A stretch of DNA of 64,000 nucleotides from Nautilus pompilius (lineage: Eukaryota > Mollusca > Cephalopoda > Nautilida > Nautilidae): positions 806,001 to 870,000 of the forward strand of contig JACATO010002138.1 of NCBI GenBank assembly GCA_018389105.1, read 5' to 3'. Position 1 is the first letter of the stretch, and each line of letters begins with the position of its first letter. Both the position numbers and the translations under genes were made by a program. Positions 38,817-50,600 of the stretch are shown here, piece by piece. Under the pieces are notes generated by a model that had not been told where the DNA came from, searched no databases, and was given only the letters and a program-made list of their open reading frames with translations.

Positions 38817-41800
38817 TTTGCCTTTTTAATGAACCCATCCGCATGTTGTTGCAGCAAGTAGCAGGTCAGGCTCTCCATCATCTCGCCTCAGCTGTTCACG
38901 GACAGAGGTCCACACGCCTGGCCGAACCCGCCGATCAGCAATACCCCGCAGTCAGGGAACAAGCAGAGAAACCAGCCCCACTCGATCAATATATGGTAAA
39001 ATTCCACGCGGTTTGTTTTACATATACAGTACTTACTTGCTTGAAAGAGTTCAGATTTTGATTCATTTATTAATTTATTTTCAAATCGGTAATGTGTTGG
39101 GTGTTTTCCATTAATTGTGTGACTACAGCAACAGTGTGAAGACTGATTTGTCAAAATACTTAAGACTTTGTTGATGTTTGGAGTTAAACTGAAGCTGTTG
39201 TCTATGTGGATGTGGTGTTGTCGTCCTGAAGTCATTTTCAGGTTGTGATACTGTGGGAAATGAAAGTGAAAAGATTCTATTGCAAGTTTGGAGATATTGA
39301 TCAGTTCAAACCTTTCCTCTTTCTGTTAGACTGAATTGTTTTTTTTTTTTAAATTGTACACGTCATCTGTTAGCATTGAAAACCTGTTTATAAGTGTGAA
39401 CTTTGTACTTGATACCAGAAGACATTGAAGCAAAATGGGTTCTTGTCCAAGTTGATGTACCCCTGTCTTTAATGTACCCTCCTCAGATATCACAAGCATG
39501 TTCAAACTTTGATGCATGTAATTCACTAAAAAAAAGACCCTCTCCTCTTGTTGCTGATCACTCAACATCTTTGCATTTATATCATAGTTAATATAAGGTG
39601 CCCTCAACTTTGACAAAGCTGTGTATTTATGTTTTCCTCCTTCCCCGTTTTTGTTTTTCTACCAGGAAGAGAAAGGCGATTTAGTGGAAGTCGACTGGGG
39701 CCAACACAAAAACGTAAGGAATTGATGCTTGTTTTTATGATTTTTAGTTTACAAGGTTGCTTATGTCTGAAAAATGTACTATTAACCATTGAAGGATTGG
39801 CCAATGATCTACACGAAAGGCTGAGATCATTGGCGATCCATCATTAGGCCTAGCCACATACTGAATGATCTGTATAGCATGAGCTCAGGTAAACAGAAAT
39901 ATCGCGGGATCTGCCAGTTTGACATGGTGCCCATGCAGACTGGCTAGATGTCCAACATATATACCTGAAATATGTAAATTTATCTGTTTAGCTAAAAATC
40001 AAAATGCAAGTCTACATTCACAAATTACCAGCTAAAATGTGATCTGAGCAGGTGAAAAAGTCATATCATAAGCATTTACTGAAAAGAAGTGTAAATAATA
40101 ATTATGATTTGGGAAAGACTATATATTCATAAAAAATAAGCCAGAAGCATTTCTAGGCCTACATTATCCACATGAGGCATTCATTTGTGTTCATATTCTG
40201 GTTGAAGAGGACTTGCATATTGAGGAAAGAAATCCAAATGTGACATTGCATGTTACAGTTTTCTTCTCTATAACTATGTGACTTTCCAGAACTCACATGC
40301 AAAATCACTTCTCTCACTTAATCTGTGTGCATCTTTGCATGTAACCCATTACGGGTTGCTCTATAATCTGGCCATACATGTAGTGTAAGTCAGTTTAGAA
40401 ATGCCTAGGCATTATTTAGCATCAAATGAGGAAGCTCAGTCCATTGGGATGGTTCAGGGAGGGATGATGATGAATTTTGTAGCTTTCCAGTACTATGTTC
40501 ATCACAGTATCACTTCTAGGGCATTACACAGCAGTGTCAGACAGTGTTCATATAAAGATCATTATTTTGTCATCCTTGCCAGAATAAACTTTTTTAATAG
40601 GCATATCTGTCCAAAATTACCTCCATAGTTTTCTACAGGCCTCATGTTAATGGTATGTGATTCAGAATGCTACTGTTGCATATTCCTTTAATATGGCACC
40701 ATCGATGGCTACGCATCATTGGGTAACACAACATTGCAACTGGATGTTGAACTTTTGGCATAAAGTTCTTTTCACCGAGTAGTCTAGATTTTGTCTAAAC
40801 ATACATGTTGGATGGCCTTGAATCTGGAGACAAGCTGAAGAATGATTTACAAACTGTGCCATTACCCAGCATGATTGATTTGATGGAAGCATAATGGTAT
40901 TTCTTCTTTAAGATGGATGCCATGACTGGTATAAGATCATTTCGTTTGTGGTTGTCCTTCTGGCATACTGGAAAGGCCTTTAACTTCATCTTTATGAATG
41001 GCAACAATGCCTGTTCACACTGTGCACATGTTGTCCGTGCTGCCCTTCTGGTCAGCAACTTAAATCTAATTGAACCCATTCAGGACAACATGGGGAGGCA
41101 TGTTTGTGGTTGCTAAGCTTGACTATAGTCTCTTGATCAGCTGGAAGTGGCCCTGGTCTAAGGATGGTATGACATACCACAACAACAGCTGGATTGTCTG
41201 ATTTTGTTGATACCGTGATGGGTACAAGCTTTTAGTAGTAGTCATGTATATAACTATATATATATTGAAAATAAAAGTTACAAGATAAAAATATGAGTAG
41301 ATCTTTAATATCGTTGAGTAAATTTTTCTTAGCGTTTAGTCATTGGAGTTATTTGGTTTATTTAGTATTAAACCACCTTATACACACACCCATTTTTCCC
41401 TGGTGCTCTTAAATTTTATTTTAAATAATGAGGAGATTAATAAATGCATTGTTGCATTTTTCTTTGATAAATACAAAATCAAAAGTCATCTATTCCTGTC
41501 AATATTTTGAAAACCTGATGGTAACTTCTTCATTGTATACAGTTATTGATAATATAGTTTTGTAAAAAAAAATAAAGTATTTACAAGAACTAACATTTGT
41601 TGTTTCTTTTTTGTTTTAATAAAAAGAAGCAGATTACTAGTGTTATCTTGGAGTTTACTAAGACAGACGTCACTGCTGCGGCAACGTGATGCAAAATGCT
41701 TTCAAGAGTGGCACCATGACAAGAACATGCTGCTGCTCCCGTGTCCACAGACAACACCAGGATTCTTTTGGTGACATCACCACCAAAGCAACAGAAATCA

Positions 41801-44585
41801 GTCGCAGAATGGTCCGACAGCACCACCTCCGATATGACTACAGAGGGTGCTTAGCATGAAAGAAATCTCTTCTGTCTAATAAGGAATAGAAGATCTGTTC
41901 AAAATGTGCCTGGCAAGACTGTAAGCAGCAGTCACTTCTTTGATGAACACCTATCAAATTTGAAAGAACCAATTGGCATTTGTTAGGTATGGATTGCTCG
42001 GCACATCGTCATTTTGAAGAAACATTGTACTGACATGGCGTTGAAGGATGCTTCGATGTCAAACAGGGTGAAATACTCTTTGTGCTGCAAAAGGAAAATT
42101 GACCACATATTTTCTTATAAAAGAATTTCACTCTGTTGCTTGTCTCTATTTGGTGTTTTCTACCATAGCACTAATGTATATGGACATAGGGAGAAAAGGA
42201 GAACTGTTTGATCAAAGGAAAGAAGGAATTGAGCAAGCCATGATATTTCTTTCTTAACTCTTTTTTTTTTTTTCTGGTGTCTTTCAGCTACAGTCATGGC
42301 TCAGCGAATACTGCGACAAGGATCTGATTCTGAGGCAGCTCTGGCAGATGCACTGGTTAGTAGACTTGTACAACTCTTGTTAACTTTACCTTTGGAAAAT
42401 ATTGAGAAAAAGAACATTACTGTATAAAAGGCTAGACAATTGGTGCAATGATCTTTCATATGCACCATCATCTACCTTTTTAATAGGATGAAATAGCTTT
42501 AAAGATTCTCGTATATACAGACAGATTAGAGTAATTGATGTCCGTTGAGTTATCAAAACTATCCTCAATTATTTCTTCCTTTTTAATTAAAGAGTGTGTG
42601 TGAAAAAGATGACTGCTTTTATCTGCTGTAAGCAGTAAAAAAAAAATGTTTATATCAATTTCTTTCTAATTTTTGATATTGCAAAGATTTGTTACCATCT
42701 AGTAAGAACTTTTAATTGCTTAATAACCTTCAAAAATACTGAAAGGCATTTAAAGTCTTTGAGGACCTCAAACACTGTACTTTAGTTTAGCTGGTACACA
42801 TGCTTCATGTAAAAAAATAATTAAGCTCATCTATGTAGGGGTAAGAGCCCTGATATTTTTTTAAAAAAAATGTCTCTCTCTCACCAGGTTCATGAAAAAT
42901 CAAGCTGTCCTGTTTATAATCATTTCCAAATTGTTTTCTATTGCTCCTTGCTTATGACTTGCAACTAACTATTCTAAATCCTGATAATGGAATGAAATCT
43001 ATAATGTGACCACATTGACTAGCATCTTAAGAATGTGAAACAAATCAGAAATAAAAGTAACATCGTCATTCTTTAGAGAGCTGTGCTGTGTCGGATGAGG
43101 TGTTTTCCCTGTTTTTGTTATACCTTGGGAAATTACTTTACTGATAGTAAATTATTAAGGGAAGGTTACTTCTACAGCCAAGCTCATTAAGCAGTGATTT
43201 ATAAATGTGAAGTTGCTTGTATATTATAGCTTGGGTTAACAGAGAAAAACTACTAAATTCGCATTTCATCATTTGATGGCCTGCTTAAAAAAATTGCTGA
43301 GTTTTTGGTTGTTTTTTTTGTATAGTTTGTCATATGCTACAGGTGAGAATTTTTTTTTTCTTTGTGCCCCAAAATTTAAAAAAAAGCAACAACAACAACA
43401 AAAACAATTTAATTTTTAAATATTATTTCGCATTTTGCATTAACACTATAAATAAACCTTCAGATTTATAGTGAGAGATCCCACAAAAAGTAAAGAAAAG
43501 AGCGAGCTGCAGTGTACTTGATCACTTGATCGCTGCATACTTACTCCTTGATGTGTTCCTTCATAGTGTTTAATTTCTTGTTTTACCAATCCCTCCATGC
43601 TATTGTTTTCTAGGGCGATATTTCTCAACAGCGCACAGTTGGGCAGGTGAGATACCACCTTTAATTTTCTTGTGAAGATTTGATCACTTCTTGTTTAAGA
43701 ATTTTTTTTAATTTTTTTTTTAACTTTTCCCTATACTGCATGCTTCTCTAATCTGTTCAGGGTTTCGATCTCGCTGTTTTGTTGTACCTGCATGGTAGAA
43801 AACCAGCTAAATGAGCCCATCTCATTCTTGGTGGTGCACCTCTGGTACTGAGGTTTTTGATATTGTTGTAGTTTATCATACTTCACAGAATATTGTAGAA
43901 ACATTCGTAGTGTTTTTTTTTTCCTTTTGATTAACTAATCAATCAATCGACAGGCTGCTGTTCGGTAATCTTTTTGTTTCAGCAATAAGCGAAAATTACT
44001 CTTTAGTTATGACCTTATTTTTAAAGAAATTTCACGCGATCTTTATTTTGTTTGTTTTTTTGCTTTTCTGGCTTTATAACATTGAATTTTCTTTTCAAGT
44101 GTGAATTTATGTATATGCATGCAAGAACATTGATCAAGGATTTTTCTATCTCTTTTTACTCCTTTCTAGAATTTCTCTTGTTAGAGCAGAGATCGAGAGA
44201 AAAAGAAAGATCTAGGAGAGATCGAGAGACATGAGAGATCTCTCCAGAGACATCTAGCCTCTCAATCTCGCTCCCTCTCTCCTCCATCTAAAGATCTCTC
44301 TCCTCTCTCATCTCTAAATCTCTCTCTCTCTCTCCATCTATCTATCTAGAAAGCTTCCCTCGACAGCTCGTCAATCTCTACCTCTCTCCATCTCTCTCCC
44401 TCTCCATCTCTCCCTCTCCATCGCTCCCTCTCCATCTCTCACCTCTCTCCTCCTCTCCCTCCTCCATCTCTCCATCTCCATCTCTCTCTCTCCATCTCTC
44501 CCTCTCCATCTCTCCATCTCTCTCTCCCTCTCACTCTCCCCTTCTCTCTCTCTCTCTCCTCTCACTCACTCTCCATCTATCTCCA

Positions 44586-44631
<46 letters not shown>

Positions 44632-47600
44632 TTTCTTTTGCATTACAACTGGTGAAAAGATTGGAGGGAAATCTTGGTCTGCTAAATATGAGATATAACT
44701 ACTTAGTGTATTTCTTAGAATGCAGCATCAAAGTGCAAACATTCTCCTGTTTATATGCAAAGAACAGATTACTAAATTGATCAAGATATATGTAATTTTT
44801 GTATCTATTGTTCATGTATATTAGTGCAGTGAATTGTTTTGATGGGAGTTGGCATTAGTTATGTTCAATGCTAAGCATACAAATGTTTATATAGATGTTT
44901 TTGAACTGTCTAGCCTCCAGTATTGGAAGGAGATTACCTTGTCTGTCTGTCTCTGTGTGTATAATAATTTAAGGTTGCTGTTTAGCTTTGTATGTGCTTA
45001 CTGTCAAGAGAAGCGTTTTCACCAACTCTGTAAACTGTGTTTTTGTTCTTTTGGCATTCCTTTTAAAAGACACATTTTCCTGCATGTATAACTTGTTTTT
45101 AATCTTGCAACTATATCTGATCTGTGAAGCCACAATATCTCAGGGGATACTGGTTGGATTTTGTTTAAGATTATACTTGTTATGCACCAATTTCTCTTAG
45201 CAGATGTGCTAAAGTTGTATTGATTGTTGCACAACAGTTGATTTTATTTTTGTTTGCTTGTTTCCTAAATCAGTAATGAACAGATTTTGTTTCAAGGTTT
45301 ATTCATTGTAATAATTACAAATAATAAGATCAGGATGGTAAAAAATTATCATCTCTCTTTTTTTATAGCATGCTAACCTACTACTAATCTTTCTCACATA
45401 GATATCTAATAAAAGCCTCCCTCTATTCATTATCATGAAAAACAGATTGTGTTTACTACTTTACCATTCATTAAGTCGAGGAAGCAGTCATAGATTATGC
45501 TCAGGTTGAAAGGCTTTTCCTAAAGTTTTGTCAGTCTAAAACGTTTAGGGGGTTGAGGTACTCTGTTTACATGGGTGTGTTAGGTAGCTGGATCGCTAAG
45601 GCCTAAGGGTTCAAGTTCAGTTCTCAGTCGGGGTCGGTTTGGTTTGGTTTCTGGCAGAGTTTCTTCCCACTCCGCCAGGCAGTCATGCAGAAATCCCACT
45701 TATGGTAAGGATTTCCCGTGCCAAGGTTGACAGTGCCAGGCGTATCGCAGTGCAGGATAACCATGGCATGACACCTCCCCCTGCTAAAGATTGGTGAAAA
45801 GAAGGAAAAAAAACACGTGAAGCCAGTCTTGTTTAGGAAGAAACGTCTCCAATTTGAAGTTAGAAAGATAAACAGAGCTCGCCTCCCATCCCATGAGTTT
45901 ACAGTAAAACTCTTGTTATCTGCTATCAGTTATCTTTCTTTCTTTTTTTTTGGGGGGGGGTTACATTTTAGTCTCATTCAGAATGAAGATATGAAATTAC
46001 AATTAGACAAGTATGCCATTCTTACAAACTTTGTGACAAGGCAAATTGCTGACTGTACATCTGCAGTCAATGTAGGCAAAGTAGTCTATAGTATCAACCC
46101 GTTATGTTATATTTCGTAGAATTGCTTTCGAAAGTCTACAGCCTATATGCTTTGTTTTCAAATGGGACAACCAGTTCACGGAAGCTATTTGCTTGGTGCT
46201 TGTGATTCTTGTAGGTTTACTGGATTATCCACATGGTCAAAATCTAGATGACATTGGTAAGGTTATGCAAAGTAATCTTTTAACAGCACTTTGATTGAAA
46301 ACAGGAAAGAAATTAGTAGGACTATCCCATTATTCACAGTGCAGGTTTAATTGTTGGTTTTTTGTTTTCCTTTAATTAAAGGCTGTTTGTGATGTCTGTG
46401 CTCATGGAATTTTAGTTTCTGAAGGCTCAAATGTCCAGTTTAATCCTCCAAAATTTGCAGCCCCAGTCAATTTGGGTAAATTTTAGTCTATTCATTTATT
46501 TTATTCTATTTGTAGAGTCTACCTCCTCTAAGAAAGCAGTTTGAAAGCTATGATTCTGATGATGCAGGCAGCGAAACATCCAGTTTGTGTTCTGAAAGGT
46601 CTTTCAGCTCTTATGGACGCACATCAGAGGTGAGTCAGCTTGAGCTTGGCTGTTTCATTACAAGACCCCGCTATGCCAACACAAAATGATTGTCTCTGTT
46701 TTTAATTCATCAGAAGCAAACACTGGTTTATTGTTGTTGTTTTTGTTTTTTTGCAATTAATCCACCATTTTTTTTTTTTCTTTAGGATAGTATAATTTTA
46801 CAGGCTTTTGAACCAGTCAAATATTCCTAAAGTTAAGCCAGATCGTCAAAAAAAAAAAAAAAAAAAACAGTTTTCTGATCAGATTTTGTTAGTATTTCCT
46901 TATTAAGATTTGTACATCAAAAGTGAGCATCTGGCTTGGAGTATTATATAGGGGGAGAGAGAGAAAGAGTGTTAGCAAGCATGTGGGTACATGCATTATG
47001 AAGTCTGGAGAGAATTAATCATATTTCCATGGAAACAACAATTATACTAAGCAATACAAAGAAGCTAGTATATTTTAGAAAAAAAAAAAGATCTTTTGAT
47101 TTTCAATGTAAAATTTCTCTGAAATAATTTTCCTATGAACAGGTACTGGATTTATTTGGAGGAGAAATGTAATTTTCTCAGCTCATCATTCTTGAAAATG
47201 TGCATTGAAATTGCTATTGTTTATTCTTTTGTTAGGAATTTGCCTGGGGGTGTCTTTGGTTCAGATAATCTTAAGTTTATAAAACTCATTTAAAAAATTG
47301 ATACAATTTGTTTCCTTCAAAGAAATCTTTTCAAATTTCGTTTTGAGCAGCAGCCATTCCCTAGACTATATTATAAGGTGTGGTATTTTGGATGATATAT
47401 GTTGTGAAATTTGACCGAAGAGTTGCTTGCGTGTTGTTAGAGGTATGTGAGCGGTCACCACTGTCAATTTTCTCCACAAGCCAGTATTTACTGAAGGGAG
47501 ATAAATCTTCAGCAAAGTTATTTCTCTTTAGCATGTGTTTTCCCCTTAGAGAAATAATCAGAAAACAAAAGATGCACTTTCGAAGTTTGTATTGCTGGCC

Positions 47601-50600
47601 ATTGAATTAATTGTAAAAATAAGTAGTGCAGAAGTCTATTTGCTTTACTCTATAAGCTCAGTAAGTGAATGCATGGTGTTTTTCTTTTATCCTTCAGTTT
47701 TCTGTTTCTCATTAACAATAAGATAGGAATTGCCCAAATATGTCATGCAGTGTAGAGGCTAAACACGCCAACCATGTACTGTTGGCTGGAGTTACACTGC
47801 CACGGGGGAAAGCAGCCCTTTAAACTGTTTGTAACTCTTCTTGGGTAAAACATTTTGCTGACTGACTAACTCACGAAGCTCAAATTCAGCATGCTTCTTG
47901 CACACAGTCTTATCCAAACCCTGACTTGCTCTTCAGTTTGTTTTAGCTGAAGCATAAATCATTTGCTTCCCCCCCACCAAATGTGTCAAGCTGTCTCCAG
48001 AGTGATGGTCGTAAAGACTTGAAAAGCCGTTTCTTGTTGTTTGCCATGGCTGTGAAGATAAGGAATTGGTGTAATATGCTCCAAATTTTGCTGCTGGATT
48101 CTTGTTGCGGGAAGGAGTTAGATGTTAGCATCCATCTTTGCTTGTTTGCGTAAACTGTAGCGATAAAAAGACTTAGGCTTGTCACAAAAAAAAAAATAAT
48201 TCTGGATGATTTAAAATGAATAAAGCCTCCCCCTTAAAAGAAACTAAATCGACTTTCTATTACCACTATCCTTACAAGTTCAGTTATTGGTTTCAAGTGA
48301 TATGTGCAACTTGGCAACGAAAAGTTGTTTATTTCAATAGTCTGCTTGCTAAAGGTACCAGTTACTAACACTGCATTGCTTCTCCCCCACACCTTGAGTC
48401 TAGCTGCTGCTGACAAGTTTAGAAAGTCTGTCCCTTTTTGTTTGACACTGTGAACTAACAGAGTGCTGCTATTATTATTGCTTGCTTTTCTCTATTGGAG
48501 AGAGGAGATGCATCGAGAAAGGAACCCGTTCTTGAACAGGTAACATTTTGCCACAATTATCTCACACCTAAAATTTTTCTGAACACAAGCATCTGACAAT
48601 AGCTTTGGTTTTCCTGCCATCAGATGGCGTGTCATTATACTAGGCTATTGTTCTGAATAATTTTAGTCTCTGGACCTGCGGGGCTCAAAGTAGATTTTTT
48701 TCTGTATAAGCAGTAAAAACTGGGATGAGAGTTTATAAAATTTCTGTCTAAGGTTTATTAAATCACTTTGAGCCTTGACTTCTTACTACTGTGTTGTGTT
48801 TTTGCATGTTTCCACTGTGCAATGTTTTGCTTGTTCCTTTATTAAAACTTTTTTTTTTACTTCTAGGAATGTATTCTTTTAGCCTTTTGTAATTTTTAGG
48901 GTTGTTGTTTTTTTTTTATGATTTGTATCCATGCCAACAAGTTTGTACATTAGATACTATGTCATCAGAACATTTTAAAACTATTTCCTTGATATTTATT
49001 TGGCTTAACTTTCATTTTGGAATTTGTCTTCCATCAGTAACTATTCTTTCTAAAACAAGCTAGATACAGTCAATTATTTTTGAGCCCATTTCCTTAAAAT
49101 TTAGTTTTTATTGGTAATTATTCTTGCTAAGACAAACTGAATAGTCGCATCATTATTGTGTAATTCACAGATTTTTTCCAATTGTCTGTCCACACACACA
49201 CTTAGTTGATAAAAGTTATCTCCCACTGACTGCAAATTATCTATTTTTCTTTTCTTTATTTGCATGAGAAATAACATAATGGGAGAGTAATAACTATGTA
49301 TTTTGTGATGATGATTGATTTTGTGCAACAACTTGTTTTTGAACGCTATTAAACTGTAAACAAAACTATTGTTTTCCCTCTCTCTGCTAACTCTATGCAA
49401 TTTGGTTTTGTTTCACCTCATACAAAATGATTCAGAATATACTAACTGTGGTTCACTGACTTCTTAATGCTAAAAGATGTAGTTATGCATTTGAAATAAT
49501 GATTAACTACTTGTGTACTAATCGTTGGCTCGTTTGCAGCATGCAGAGGTTGGTTAGAAACAAGTGGTTCTTCAGAAAAACTAACTAAAACAAGCTAGAT
49601 AAACAAAGGAAAAGTGAGTTTATTGGTTATATATGGAAAGCTATGGCAAATGTATACACATTGTTCTTTATCATAATTTCTAGTAATGCATGTATGCTAA
49701 ATATGTTAAAAAGTAAAACAAAAACCACCTCTGGGTCCATTGAGTTTTGATTTGAATTCAGTTTTACTGCTGAATGAATGTAGCAAACGTTCATTTTTCT
49801 CTATCACTTACCTTTTTTTTTTATTATTTTGTAGGTTGTCTCTGATATTCTGCGTAATCTGTCCAGCAGTTCATACACTGATCGCAAAGAAGGGCTTATA
49901 GGGCTACAGAATCTCTTGCAAGGGAACAGAAGTTTAAAGTAAGCATTACAGACAGCTGGCTTGCTGTTCACCCACCTCACCATTATAGTGCTAAGAGGCA
50001 GATGGGTAAAATTTATTAATCTTCTTGAAAATTTTACACTAAAGGACAACATAAGTCTTTTTTTTCTTAAATAAGAAAAAAAAAATGGTTTCTTGTATTA
50101 ACTTAACAACATTATTAGCTTGGAGGACTTTTCATTGGTTAAAAATTTTGATACCTCTGCGACTTCTATAGATGGCGTTAATAGTCAGAAATTGTCTGCA
50201 GTTGTCTTGTGCTATACAGCACTACCAAAACATTAGTCTCTGAACTATATTGATATGGGCATATCTGATCTATTTATTTGTCTATTTATTTTGTGTGTGT
50301 GTGTGTGTGTGATGGATTAGTTTAAAAGTTAAAATCTTTCACCTTGTTTGCCTGTGGGTAACTTAAGATTTTTTTTAAAAAATCCAGGTGACTTCTAGAA
50401 GGGTATATGTTAATTTTGTTGAAAATTTCTAAATTCAGTCTCGCCCTGATCATAGGGGTAGCATTATAATTTGCATGTCATACCACAGAGGATGTTTATT
50501 GGATGTTGCAGTTGCATTAGCATCCATAGATATGGTCACAGTGGAATGACTATACATTGCTATCACATCCACTAATAACACTCCTGATGATCATAATTCA

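Larger units (their letters stand above)
31903..38854 (+). other. Long intron (7.0 kb)
   Basis: AT-rich, with T-runs, a (TG)n tract at about 35855-35878, a (TA)n tract near 34684, and a (CT)15 tract at 38781-38810 just before the next acceptor. No exon or transposase piece was recognised. Confidence 0.7.
39714..42287 (+). other. Intron with Tc1-type transposase relics
   Basis: This 2.6-kb intron contains a hairpin at 39794-39839, a Tc1-like transposase relic at about 40400-41225 and a possible second fragment at about 41640-42000 (all listed separately). The acceptor has a long T tract and ends CTTTCAG. Confidence 0.75.
43647..46515 (+). other. Intron with CT-rich satellite and SINE
   Basis: This 2.9-kb intron contains a CT-rich low-complexity block at about 44186-44632 and a tRNA-headed SINE at about 45572-45815 (both listed separately). 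It also has a G9 run at 45952-45960. Confidence 0.8.

Noticed and set aside
39326-39616. 96-codon minus-strand open frame in a CLASP intron
   Set aside because: No similarity or motif; lies in plain AT-rich intron.
44371-44565. Arg/Glu/Met-rich open frame on the minus strand
   Set aside because: It is wholly produced by the CT-rich satellite; no start context, domain or other coding sign.
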